Source: Serinus canaria (lineage: Eukaryota; Chordata; Aves; Passeriformes; Fringillidae). Taken from it: 64,000 bases of DNA. The DNA is taken from NCBI RefSeq assembly GCF_022539315.1, contig NC_066314.1:49475180-49539179 (forward strand). The letters run 5' to 3'. Each line of letters starts with the position of its first letter. Positions within the stretch are counted from its first letter, which is position 1. The notes under the pieces were generated by a model. The model had not been told where the DNA came from and did no database searches. It saw only the letters and a program-made list of their open reading frames with translations. The position numbers were made by a program, and so were the translations under genes. Positions 46,801 to 58,653 of this stretch are shown here, one piece after another.

Positions 46801-48442
46801 GACATCCCCCAGCTGAGCCACAAACAAATGGGTGCAACTTTCCAACTGGATGCCAGATAGCCACGTGTGACTCTCTTGTCTGCCACTAGAGTACTTTAGC
46901 AGGTCAGTTGTCACTGATCCTTCACTATCTACTCTCCAAGAATAAGGGCCACAGGGCCTAGGTCCAACTTTGTCTATCAGGTTTGTCCACTTTTAATTAA
47001 TGTATGGTATAGGGTGGGTAGGTACAGCTCTGGAGTTCCCCATGGATGCAGGAAGCACATGATGGCATGGACAACAGACATTTTGCCAGGGTGTGTGGGC
47101 AACATGAGGGGGCATCTCTGGCTGTGCTGGAGGGTGAAATGTAGCTCAGACTGTCACTGTTTGCTGTGCTCTTCAGATATGACATTTTGGGGATCTGAGT
47201 CATCTCCTTTCTTCTCCAAAACAAAGGAAGATGTCCTAGGGGAGTAAGGAACCTGTGGTGTAGGGACAACCCCCCACAACCAAATTCAGGGTGTTATCTA
47301 CAGTGGGGAATTTGTGGACTTTTGCAAAGCTTGACTGAATAAGGAGTCAGAGCCCTGTTAGGAGCCCTGTTGGGCTCCTAATTCACCAAAGTGTTTTGTG
47401 AAATCTTTCTCCATGTGTGCAGTGTCACCTGCCCCACTCTTCTCTCCACATTCTCTGCTCCAGATTTTTCACTGCTGCTTTTATTTTCACTGCAGAAATC
47501 AGGAGTATTTGATCAGCCCCCTGAACTCTTCCCACGGTGAGTAAGGTGTGGAACTCCACTCTGGAATAATCTGACAGAGGGGAGTATTATTACAATGCTA
47601 TTATTATTTAATCTTTTGGATTATCAAATGTGGGAGGAGCAAGGAAGTCTCTGGGGAAAAGCAATGCACAGCCTACCTTCCAGGACCGAGGCAGAGGTGG
47701 TCCATTCTGGCCTCTGCTGACTGGGAAGGTCCTATCCTGACTCAGATAAAACGAGGTAGGACCTGAGCACCCTGAACACATGTCCAGACCCGCATGCTCC
47801 TTTCCATCCATCCTGGAAGGTTTACAATAGCAGCTCTCAGCCTGAGTGTGGAGCTACACGACTGTGCATCTCTGCCTGCCTGGAAAGGGCTGAGGCATAA
47901 AAGGACATGGCTTTGAGTTCTGATGAGTCAGGCCTGTGGGAATGAGACTTGCCATAAATCCCTGGTTTTCTTCCTCCAAACATGGAGCTGGGATGGTGTC
48001 TCCATGTTTCTGGTGTGGTGCCTTGGCTTTTTTCTGCTCCCCCACTCCTTGCTTGGAGGGTCGGTGTACACTCTACAAGTGCAGAGTGCTACCACGAGGG
48101 ACAGCCATGTGCTAGTGTCCCTTCCTCAGACTTTGGAAGAAGGGGGGTGAGGAGCCCTCAGGAGCATCTGAGGGGAACCACATGGGAATGTGCAGCAGGG
48201 TGTGTTAAGGATGGAGAAAACCTACTCAGGAATTCACTTTACCACGCTCTCCTCCTTGGCACAGAGGCGACTGCAACAGGACTAAGTGGCCTTTGCTTGG
48301 TCACACACATCCCTGCATGGCACTTGCAGACTTTCTGATGGCTGCCCGTTTCCTTTCCCATTCCAGAGGTACCAACCCCTTTGCCACAGTCAAGCTGCGC
48401 CCCACAGTCACCAACGACCGCTCGGCACCCATCATCCGATGA
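37891..48442 (+). CDS. BAIAP2L2: BAIAP2L2 (pinkbar), I-BAR and SH3 domain protein
   Basis: Fourteen coding exons: 37891-37929, 38843-38918, 39194-39280, 40332-40393, 40682-40753, 41351-41467, 41834-41980, 42438-42590, 43029-43170, 43963-44188, 45109-45180, 45502-45682, 47496-47536, 48367-48442. All are GT-AG with agreeing phases, giving 496 residues (human about 529). An IMD/I-BAR domain (about 1-230) starts [13 protein letters not shown] and includes [21 protein letters not shown] Ser/Pro-rich linker follows, then an SH3 domain (about 330-388) with the ALYDY-like region replaced by VQAIVPH, plus [10 protein letters not shown] and GWFPEAYVK. The C-terminal motif [20 protein letters not shown] is shared with BAIAP2L1. 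The protein binds PI(4,5)P2 membranes and shapes planar sheets in epithelia; it is also needed in hair-cell stereocilia. The ATG is preceded in frame by TAG, GCT, CCA, GAG, so translation must start here. Confidence 0.95.
42612..42806 (+). repeat. CR1 LINE 3'-end fragment in BAIAP2L2 intron 8
   Basis: Typical CR1 3' tail blocks appear in sense order: TTGGAACAGGTTGTCCAGAG, GGTGGATGCCCCATCTCTGG, GAGCAACCTGATCT, GGTTGGGCTAGATGGCC, AAAGGTCCCTTCCAACCCAA and the degenerate terminal ATTCAATGGTTC. The fragment starts about 20 bases after the exon 8 donor (42591). Its left edge is approximate. Confidence 0.88.
47359..47380 (+). other. Perfect 9-bp hairpin with 4-base loop in BAIAP2L2 intron 12
   Basis: TAGGAGCCC and GGGCTCCTA are exact reverse complements around the loop TGTT. 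The left arm is part of a short local duplication (GAGCCCTGTT, twice). The hairpin is in intron 12 (45683-47495), 115 bases before the acceptor of exon 13. Confidence 0.85.
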
Positions 48443-49145
48443 AACAGGGCTGTGGGCAGTGAAGCATTTCAGCAGAGAAGGAGGAGGAGAAGTGATAATG
48501 CTGTGACCTCCAGCTGGGCAGCAACCTAGTGCTACCACTCAAGGAGCAAACTCTCTTTTTCCCTCCCATACCTCTGGGACAATGGGACCCATCTCACCTG
48601 GGTGCCTGGTGTGCTTTAGCCAGAAGCAGATCTCTGCTGCCCTTTCTGGATTGATCCCTGCTTCCCTCCCTTTGTGGTGTTACTGTGCTTGAGTGGGAGG
48701 GAGCAGTCTGATGTTACTGGTGCTGGTGGCCTGGGAGAGGGGATGGTGCTGGAGCTGGAAGCAGGGCTGGCTCAGATCATCTGCAGCCAGGGCAGTGCTG
48801 TTGGGATGCTGAAGGTGAAGCTTTGCTACCGTGGGCAGAGAAGGACTGTCACCAAACAGTTCCTTTGCCACCAGAAGAACGAACACCAAAAGAGAAGGTT
48901 ACAAGAAGGCTCCCAGTGATGTGGTCCAGCTGGCAGGGTCTGGTCTTGGCCTCTTTGACAACTGTGCCCACTTGTAGCAGCACCTGCCTCTTCTCACCCC
49001 AGGTGCAGCCCCTTACCTTGCTGGGCAGTGCTGGGGCAAGGCAGGGGCAGGTGACAGTGTCCAGCACCACTGCCCTGTTCCTTCATGTACTGTCCTGTGG
49101 AAAATAGATGGGTTTTTTTAAAATAAAATGGAGAATGCATCTTCT
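48443..49145 (+). other. BAIAP2L2: BAIAP2L2 3' untranslated region
   Basis: About 0.68 kb from the TGA at 48440-48442 to AATAAA at 49122-49127. The frame at 48674-48919 lies inside it and resembles nothing known to me. Confidence 0.8.
49122..49127 (+). terminator. BAIAP2L2: Poly(A) signal, BAIAP2L2
   Basis: Canonical AATAAA after a T run, followed within 25 bases by a GT/T-rich stretch (TCTTCTGTGTCC). Confidence 0.8.
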
Positions 49146-52100
49146 GTGTCCATTTCAGTGGCTGAGACATCACCTCAGTCACAGAATGCAAGGGGAATAG
49201 GACAGGCACTCCACACCAGCACTGGGGCCATGGTGGCTGCCCACGCGTGTGGTGTTGGACACTGCAGTGCCGTGAGTCCAGATGTGGCAGCCACCAGCCA
49301 AGGGGTCTGGGGTGGATGTGGAGGGCACCAGGAGGGCTGCACTGCCCATTGCACGCTGCCCCACTGCGTTCCCCTGTCTGTCCTGTTGCCGGAGGGCAGC
49401 AAGGACCTGCTCCTCACCCATTGCTGGAACATGTGCCCTGGGCACCCCAGGGCTCCTCAGTGCAGGGCAAGAACTTTCCCCTAGGGCCTGTGGGGGCCTC
49501 ACCAATTTGGGAATACCCGACGTGTGCTGGGGGAGCCCTCACGGGAGCGGCAGCGTGAGTGAGGGATGGAGCGCTGGCGATGGCCAGGGCTGAGCTGATT
49601 AGCCTTATTAATAGACATTAAACCCTGGCTGGGAGTGTGGCCAGGCCCCCGCTGCCCTCCTGCTGCTGAGGGGCTCCAGGGGTTTACAGCCCAGGACTTT
49701 TCCTCCCCAAAAGCCCACCTGGGCTGAGCCCCAGCCCCCCTCCCGGGAAGTAAAATTGTTCCCCCATGAGCAGCCAGAGACTGACTGGTCCCAGCACCTG
49801 CCCAGCCTCCTCCTGTGAGCCAGCCACTGGGAAGACTGGTTTTGAGGGGCGGGTTATGGAGCTGCCTGGGGTGGGCAGGATCTGGCAGTTTGAGCCATGG
49901 CAGGGAGCGATTCCTTGGCTGCTCCATCTTGTCTCACTTCCCTGCTGGGCACATGCCCTGCAAAACCCCACCACCGCTTCTCCATCGTGGCTGGCAGCTG
50001 AGGAAGCTTCAAAAGCAGCTGCTTTCCTTGTTTTGCCCCTTCCTGAAGCACAGGCACATGGTCTCCTCCTCCACTGCCTCCCTCCCCAGCACCCAACACC
50101 CCTCACCCAGCTTCTTCCCATCTTGGTCCCTCCAACTGAATCCATCCCTGCCAGGCTCTGCTGAGGAAAAGGCAGGGAGCCCCTGGGCAGCGGGATTACT
50201 GGGGGATTCGGGCTGTGGCAGGCAGCCACCTCGTCCCCATTGGCTGGAAAAGCCTCTTAAAAGTGGAGAAGTGCTTTCTGCCCGCTCAGCACCCGCTAGT
50301 CTCTGCTGACCTGCAGCCATAAGCAGCTCCTGACCCACATCCACACTGGGGGTGCCGTGGGACACTGCTTGCACCTACAGGAGGCAAGGGAGTACCCCAC
50401 ACAGGGTGTCCCCCCAGATCTGCCACAGCCAGCTCTGCTGGGCACCACTGGAACTGGAGGGAAGCAGGCTGAGAGGGGATTAGCTGTCTTGTGAGGACGT
50501 AGCTGCTCCGAAGGAAGGAGCGGAGCGCAAGAGACTGCTCGACGGGCGCTAGATTCCTGCAGGCGTTGTCCTGTGCCCACCATGGAGAAAAGATCCAGCA
50601 GGACCTTCTAACCAGGCACCCTCATCCAGAGCCGGGAAGAGCCAGCCAGCAGGAGAAGGAAGCACTGTTGAGGGATCTGCTCAGCCTTTGGAGGTCCAGC
50701 TTGTGCTCGGGAGGTCATTGCTGCATTGCCCAGGTCAGTGCTGTGGAGGCATGCTGGCACCCTCGCTCCAGCAGCCGACAGGAACAACTCATCCCGGGCC
50801 TGCATTCAGGGGCTTGTCTGTGGGTTGGAGAGGCTGGTGGCATGAATGGTGGGCCTTGCACTCAATAAATAGACTCCCTGCCCCAGCTGTACTGCATGGA
50901 GGCACTAAGAGCATTTATGTGGACACTCCTGGGTGCAGCTTGTCAAGGACAGTGGGGATTTTCTGGGCATTATCCAGCACTGGCTGCACTGTGCTCTGTG
51001 TCCATGGACTGGAAGCCACAGCTGAACCCGCTGTGGTCTTCACCCTTCCAGCCTGGGCTTGTGCCTCCTGGTGTCAGCACAAGTCTCCTTGCAGCCACCT
51101 AGAGCAAGTTCTGTGGCAGTGCCTGCTCTGGCCCTGTGATGCACAGGGAAGGGCAGGTGCCCATGCTGATGAGCTTTTAGGTGCATGTGAACTCACACAC
51201 GGGGTTTTTATCTGTGGATAAAGCTCCTTAACTGGGGACAAAATGATGGTGAGCTGTAGAGTGTGCAAAGGCAGGTGCAGGGTATGGGGTGTGACTGCTG
51301 TGAGCAGACAAGCATGTGTGTCATGGTGCTAGGAATGAGGCAGCTTTGAGCTGCCTGGCTCACAGCTGGGATAAATCTCCAGCAGAGCTGTGCTATGGCA
51401 TATTGGCCTTGGAGGCATCTCCACGGGTGAGCTCCTCTGGTGCACCCTGTCATTTTCAGCCACACCTAGCTGCAGGCAGGTGAAAGTGCTTTCATGCTTT
51501 GCTATGCAGCTCTGTAGCACAGAGCAAGTGGCTCCTGCAGAGGTGCCCTCCAGCTCCAAACTCAAACAAGTACTCACAGACATTTCTCTAATGGGCTCTT
51601 CAAAATCAGATGCCACGGGCTCATCACTGACAGGCAGTGCTACAAAATCTCTGAAGAGCATGTCACAGACAGACAAATATTTTCTTGCTAGGATGCTGGC
51701 AGGGAGCAGCAGGGTTGAGGGAAAGATGGATTACAATGGTTTGATTGATTCATTTAATTTGCAGTGCTGGATGAGCTCAAGAAAAGTGAGGCTGGGAGAG
51801 GGGCTTGGATAAAAAGTCTCAGGCTACGTTTGGTGGCAGCTCTTACTTGAAGTAGCTACCTGCAGCAGATGGTGCAGTGGTGGAGCACCAGCTCTGACTG
51901 AGAAATCAGTGTGCTTTGGCAGCAGGTCACCTTTTGTACAGCTGGATCCAGCTTGTCAGTCAGCTGGAGCTGGGACAGGAGCAGTGGGCAAAATGGCAGA
52001 AAGGGAGCGAGGCTGCTCAGTGTGGCTGTCAGGGTGCCAGTGATCCAGGAAACACCAGTGAGAGCGAGATGGGGGAGGTGTGGGTAGCTGGAGAGTGTAT

Positions 52101-53888
52101 CATTACTCTTTTCTTCCTCGTAGGGATTCCTTGCCTTAAAAAACATCTTTACAGACCCCTGTTTTCAGTTAATGTGTCTGTCCCTTGCCACAGTCCCTGA
52201 GACCTGGGCTGGGAGGGAGAGATTAGAGTAGTCTGTGCTGGCCCCAGTGGTTCAACCCAAGAGCTGCTAGGAAACAGCCATCCAGAAGAGTTGCCCCAGT
52301 CCTTGCTCAGAGCCAGATTCAGCTCCCTTTTTTTGTAGCTCACAGCATCCTGAAAGTTTGGGGAGCTCTGCTGCAGGGACCCATGGTGGTGACAGGCATC
52401 TGAGTGCTGCACTCTGTTTTTCCCCTAGAGAGGGGAAGGAGGGCTACAGCTGAGGGTGGCTGTGGAGTAGGACCACTCTTGCCAAGGAAGGGCCCTCTGC
52501 CTGGGGTCTGCCCCAGCTTGTGCCATCCACACTTTGTCTAAAGGATTTGCACTTCTCTGACATTCAGAGCAACAGCAACTATGGGAATCAGCTCAACTCA
52601 CCCCCTCTGCAGGGAGGACACCAAGAACAGGGACTTCCTTGAGAAATGCACCCAGATCCAGAGATCCCAGGTTCTAGCTACGTGTGTCACATCCATGAGA
52701 CACTCCCTGTCCCCTCAGCACTCTCTAGTCCTTTTGTGACTCCTGGCATTTCCCACAACTGCTAGTGCCAAGAGATGAGGACGCTGCTGCCATCTTGCAG
52801 TCCTGCAGCCAAGAGAGCTGGGCAGGAGAGAGGAGCTAGGAGTGCTGCCACAAGACAGTGGTAGGAGACAAACTGGACACCAAAAAGGTCAGCTCAGGCA
52901 TGGAGAATGCCTGTCTAATCTACTTGGGAGCAGCTGTAGTGTAAGTCCAGTGATGGCTTTGCATGCAGGTGTGGAAAAATCCTGGCTGACAAAGAAAGTG
53001 TGGCCAATGGTGCTGGAAGGGGCAGAAACCTGGTACCTAAGGGAGAAATGAAAAACATACCCATAGCAGTCAGCTGGAGCAAAATTCCTGGGCAGCTTAA
53101 GGGCCCTGAGAGCAACTCACAAGACATCCCCTTTAATTCCCTCCTTCTCCCCACTTAGGCTTTGTTCCAGCCCCTCCGTGGACAGAGCCCTAATCTCTCT
53201 GGCATGCAAATAACCACAGGTTTTTTGTGCTCTCCCCCTTCACCTATTTCGGAAATCTGGCCCCTGAGGGTGGGGAGGGGAGGGAGAAGGAGAGTGCCAT
53301 GCACTGGGGCCTCCCAGAGGAAAGAACAGAGGGCTTAATGGACCTCCTTGCCTCTCTGCTGGAGGTTTCTGTGGCAGGGCAGGTCCTGGAGGACTTCCCA
53401 CTGGAGCAGACCAGCATGGGAGAGGCTCAAAGGCAGATTTTAGGGGGGGAAAAGGGTTCATATTGCTGGTCTTTGCCTCGCCCCATCTGTAGGCAATGCT
53501 GGATATGAAGCAAGGGGGGTGCTTCAGATCCTGATGCTGCATCAGATGCAGCACTCCAGGCTCAGCTGGGAGCCGTGACAATGCTTGGCTGTGTTTGGCC
53601 AGGGGTTATGGAGCTCTGGGCTGCCCCAGTCTCAGGGAGAGCTTCCCACATCTGCCCAGCTGAGGCATGACCTCACACCCCAAAGCAATCTCACCTCACC
53701 TGGAAGGATCAGGGTACAAAGAGCAGATGTGGTCCCTGATGAGCCTCTCAGAGCCTGGAGATGGTGGGCATGGAGAGAAACCTTGTAGTAAATGTTTGCT
53801 GCTTTGCTCTTCTCTTCTTGCAGCACCAGCAGACTTTCTCTATTGCCCTACTTCCTCCCGGCCTGCCTCTTCATTCCTAGGTTAGAAG
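49146..53888 (+). promoter_or_regulatory. SLC16A8: BAIAP2L2-SLC16A8 intergenic region
   Basis: About 4.7 kb without recognised coding sequence. An untranslated SLC16A8 first exon and promoter probably lie here, because good acceptors (CTTCTTGCAG ending 53823, CATTCCTAG ending 53880) precede the ATG. Homeodomain-type motifs are scattered through it: GGATTA at 50193-50198 and 50477-50482, GATTAG at 49597-49602 and 52221-52226, CTAATC at 52915-52920 and 53190-53195, and a perfect POU octamer ATGCAAAT at 53204-53211. A TATA-like CTTAAAAG is near 50253. Overlapping short frames on both strands at 49.2-50.4 kb look incidental. I see no repeat of known type. Confidence 0.5.
53204..53211 (+). promoter_or_regulatory. 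Perfect octamer motif (ATGCAAAT)
   Basis: An exact POU-factor octamer about 680 bases upstream of the SLC16A8 ATG, nine bases after a CTAATC homeodomain-type site. Chance occurrence of an 8-mer in this interval cannot be excluded. Confidence 0.35.
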
Positions 53889-56800
53889 ATGGGGAGACCT
53901 GACCCAGAAGAAGGGCAGCTCCCGGCTCCTGTGAAGCCCCCGGATGGTGGCTGGGGCTGGATCGTGCTCCTTGGCTGCTTTGTGATCACTGGCTTCTCCT
54001 ATGCCTTCCCAAAAGCCGTCAGTGTCTACTTCAAGGAGCTCATGAAAGATTTCCATGTGGGCTACAGTGACACAGCCTGGATCTCTTCCATCATGCTGGC
54101 CATGCTCTATGGGACAGGTGATGCTTGGACACACTTCCCCCTCCTCACACATTTCCCACTCTGCCATGGGCCCAGACCACATCCCCATGGACTCTCCTCA
54201 TGCTCTCTGGCCTGGCCATGAACCCCGATGCAGAATACAATTGCCGTACCACTTCTCTTCTGGAAGTGTGCTGCATCTCATATCCCTGTTTCCTCTGCCC
54301 CAGGAGACCTCAGAGGTCACCACACCTACATCCCAGACAACTGATACAGGGTTTGCTCCCACTGCTGAAGTGCTGTTCCTATCACACCAAGCACCAGGGA
54401 ATAGGGGTCCAAAGGCAGGGCAGAACAGAAGCCTCCACACCACCAGCCCCTCTCCCTTGGCCAGGCCCAACAGATGTGTACTTAAGCAGCCAGTAGTGGG
54501 CTCCATCATTGCAACTTCATCTTCCCGGAGAGCCCTGCTTGGGCTGCCTGCCCCTTCCCAGCTGTCCTGTCTCCCCTTGGTCACCTTCTCTGTCTCCTCT
54601 GCTCCCTCCTAGGACCAGTATGCAGCATCATGGTGAACCAGTTTGGCTGCCGGCCTGTGATGCTCATTGGCGGGCTGCTGGCTTCTGCTGGGATGATCCT
54701 GGCATCTTTTACCACCAACATCATTGAGCTTTATCTGACAGCTGGTGTGCTGACAGGTGAGAGCCCCGGGATTTGGGGGATAACACAGGCTTTCCTGGGG
54801 AAGAGCCAAACCCATGTCGTATTTCCCTTTAGCACTGCCATGTCTGGTACCACGTCTTCCTAGCCTATTTGCACATGCTGTGGGAAGCACCTAGTCCTGA
54901 ATGCTGCACCCATGAGGGATGCATCTGCTGAGTCTAAACAGCCAGGGCCTGTGGCTGAGAGACAGAAGAAACCTGTGGTGGTGTTCAGTGATCATGGTGA
55001 CTGTGGCAGGCAGCATAAGTACACAGTGGCAGGGGAAAGAGGCAGAACTCCTGTGTAAGGCTCAGGTCCTGCCTAAGTGTGAGCACCATTACCTGATTCA
55101 AACCCACTTCAGGTGGACAGGCTGGTTTAGCCCATCCTCTGCAGGGGCAATCCACCAACATGAAGGCACAGAGGCTGGTGAGGAATACATGCATCCCATC
55201 ATGGGACATCAGGACTAGGATAGTCTGAGGGGAGTCTTCAGCTTGTTGCAAAACACATCTCATGTTCTTGCACTCCGTGTCTCCCTCCCGGCTCTCACTT
55301 CCATGTAGGTCTGGGTATGGCATTGAACTTCCAGCCCTCACTGATCATGCTGGGCACCTACTTTGACAAGCGTCGGCCTCTGGCCAATGGACTGGCTGCT
55401 GCTGGGAGCCCTGTCTTCCTCTCCTCCCTCTCTCCACTGGGGCAAGTGCTGCTGGAGAAGTTTGGCTGGCGAGGAGGGTTTCTTATCATGGGGGGCCTTC
55501 TGCTTAACTGCTGCACTTGTGGGGCAGTCATGAGACCCCTGGATATGGGCATGAAGAGGAAGATGGGGAAAGCTCAGGACAAATATGAAGCCAAGGAGAT
55601 GCTGCCCATAGGAGGGAAGTCAGAGGAGGGGATCAGCACCACCGATGGAACCAAGAAAGGCAAGAAAGCCAAGAAGAAGCCCAAGAAAGGAAAGAAGCTT
55701 CTGGATTTTAGTATCTTCTCCAACCGAGGGTTTATAATTTACACCATCTCAAAGTTCATCCTGGTCTTGGGTCTCTTCGTGCCCCCCATATTGCTGGTCA
55801 ACTACGCCAAGGACACAGGCGTTCCGGACACCGAGGCCGCGTTCTTGCTCTCCATCATCGGTTTCATAGACATCTTTGCCCGCCCAGCCTGTGGCATGGT
55901 GGCAGGGCTGAAGTGGGTCCGCCCTCACGTGGCATATCTGTTCAGCTTCTCCATGCTCTTCAATGGCTTGACAGACATCTGCAGTGCCAGGGCGAGCAAC
56001 TACACGGGGCTGGTCATCTTCTGCGTCTTCTTTGGCATCTCCTACGGCATGGTGGGCGCACTGCAGTTCGAGGTGCTGATGGCCATCGTCGGCTCCCAGA
56101 AGTTCTCCAGCGCCATTGGGCTGGTCCTGCTGATCGAGGCTTTCGCCGTGCTCATCGGCCCCCCCTCTGCAGGTAGGTGTCTTGCTGCAGGTGGTTCTTT
56201 TGGCTGCTCCACTGTATTGCAGGTACCGGGCACGGGCACCACACTTGAAGAAAGACCCTACTTCTCAACTTTAAATTTGCTCTAGAAGCTGAGGACTCAT
56301 CTCTGCCTTCACTACAAATGTTGCATAGAATCGTGTTAAGGATAGGGTCAGGCACATGCAGCAGACAAACCTTTGAGAGTCTTCATTAGGACATAGCAAG
56401 TGTCTCTCAAATTCTCCTTGGTGTCCATGGCCTTTTGATTGGCACTGTGAATAGTGCTCTCAATTTGTTCTGATCCCAATTCCAAGGCACAGGTGTTTTG
56501 CTGTCAGTCAAGTCAAAACAGTTTGCACAGTCCCCTGAGGCATTTGCTGGTAATTTTTCTAAGAGGATTAAGACACTCACAGCTTTTCAGCCAGTCTAGT
56601 CTAGGTCACAGCCCCTGGTAAGGTCCATATCCCACAAACAGCCCACAAAAACAGGCTGTTGAATGGAGGTTGGTGTAGATTAATGTTAAGTATCTGATCA
56701 CATGTGAGAAAGCCAAATCATGCCCAAGGCTTATTTCCAAACAAAGTGCAGTTTCCTGATTTGCAAGGAAGAGTCAGGGACAAGACTATGGAAAATCCCC

Positions 56801-58653
56801 AGGCAGGAACCACTCTGTTGTTTCTTGCACACCCTTCCCTCAGCTGTAACACATAGGCTAAAGCCCATCATTGAAGACCTTTGTGTGAATGGTCTTTTCC
56901 TCACCACAAACCACCAGTTATGAGTAAAACCCGCCCTCAGCACCTCCAATCAGTTCTCAAGTAAAATTTGGCAGCCAAGAGAAGACCCTCTTAAATGCTA
57001 ACAATAATTCATGTCTCACTTTATAAGCTGTGGGGCAGTCAGCAGTCTCAGCCCAGGGAGGATCAAGAAATATGTGTCTTGGAGGCAGCTGCAGAGAGAC
57101 CATTGGGGAAGAGGGGGATTGAACAGCACCTTGCCCGAAGGAGCAAGGCCCACCAGTGGGGTGCTAGCAAGGGAATCCCTCAGCCCTCCTGCCTCAGTTC
57201 AGCTGTGCCTTGGTGCTGTGTGCACGTACAGCGGCACACAGACAGTGCAGGCTCACCGAAAAACCACGCGGGGGAGCAGCCAAGTCGTGCTGGGGGCTCT
57301 AGGACCCCCCTGGCACAGGAAGCCCGAGCGCTCTGACAACCCTGACGGCTCGGACTCAGGGAAAAAAGTGCTCGGCTGGGAGAAGGGGGTTGAACAAAGT
57401 GGCTTTGTTTGGTGTAATCCTCCTGAGCTGCTTCCCGCTCCGTGGGGCCGAGGGGGTTTGGCACAGGATAAGCTGCACACACACACACGCACATGCACGC
57501 GAGCTGGGGCACGCCGGCTCCTCGCTCGCCATCCGGCTTGGCGGAGCAGGGGCACATTCACCTGCCCAGGAATTTGCCACGTGCCTCCCATGACTGCTCC
57601 GGGAGACACCTCGGCCTGTCCTGGGGCTAGTTTCTGTAGCACAGCAGGGACTGGGGTCACACGTGCATTTGGGAGAAGAGTGCGGCTCCACGGCTGCATC
57701 CTGACCGCAGCAAGACAGCTGTTTGTGCTCCACCAAGGACTGGGAACTCTTCCTCCATTGCCAGCCCCAGTGGATACAGAAAATATATTGAGAATCTCTC
57801 TGGCACAGAAATCATCAGGTGTGGGCCAACCAGAGGGATTTCTCTGCCAAAGAGAAATTTGTTCTTCCCTTCAGAATGTTTTCCTGACATAATAGCTTAA
57901 GAAATAGCAATGCCTCTCAAACTTTCTTTTCTGAGACTGGCCAATCCAAATCATGAGAGGCTTTTCCCACCTTGGCAAGTAGAAGATGGCCCACCATGAA
58001 GGTGTTACATTATTAATTATTTAATTAATGATTTAAGGTTGTCCAAAAAAGGGAGAACACCAAACATGCACTGTTACCGTACTTTCCCTGGAAGTACAGT
58101 GTGGCTCTTTCCCAGGGTGATTTTTAGGTATCCAGGCTTCTTGCTGCTCCCTTGAGGAATGGGTCCTCAGCCAAATGCAGGTGTTGCCCACCTGCACTGG
58201 GGTGTCCATGCAGGAGTGCGTAGGCTGAATTTAACCATCTCATGTCTTTTCCAACCATCAGGCCGCCTGGTCGATGCTCTCAAGAACTACGAGGTCATCT
58301 TCTACCTGGCGGGCTCAGAGGTCGTGCTCTCCGCCCTCTTCCTGGGTGTGGCCAGCTACTGCTGCCTGAACCGAGGGAAGAAGGAGCCTCCCCCAGAGAA
58401 CAACCCTACTGCAGGAGGGGGGAGCGACACTGAGGAAGCAGAGTCCGACGTGCAGGAAGCCGAGGAGCACAGCAGCGACAACCACCAGCCGGCCCACAGC
58501 ACTGACAACGCCGTGGCGGTGGCCAACGAGGAGGCCAACCATGTGGCAGAGGAGCAGCGAGGGGAGGGAGGCGGCTGTCCCGCAGGGGATGGGGAGGTGC
58601 TGGCACGAGATGGCTGCAACCCTGACCAGATGGTGGAGAGGGACAGTTTTTAG
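53889..58653 (+). CDS. SLC16A8: Monocarboxylate transporter 3 (lactate/H+ symporter)
   Basis: Four coding exons: 53889-54117, 54613-54756, 55309-56172, 58262-58653, all GT-AG with consistent phase, giving 542 residues. The N-terminus carries the MCT signature ([15 protein letters not shown]) in TM1, followed by [13 protein letters not shown] with the conserved Lys. TM8 holds the paired Asp/Arg ([13 protein letters not shown]) used in proton-coupled lactate movement in MCT1. Twelve hydrophobic spans are expected, with a very lysine-rich loop between TM6 and TM7 (about residues 237-256). The C-terminal tail (about 455-542) is acidic and Ser/Glu-rich and ends MVERDSF. MCT3 is a retinal pigment epithelium protein on the basolateral face that exports lactate to the choroid, with basigin as partner. 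MCT1, 2 and 4 are ruled out by synteny and by the close match of the core to avian MCT3. Confidence 0.96.

Noticed and set aside
49179..50374. Possible extra gene between BAIAP2L2 and SLC16A8 from overlapping frames of 100-180 codons
   Set aside because: Frames are open on both strands at once, they are rich in Pro, Ser, Gly and Trp without any domain, and human 22q13.1 has no gene at this position.
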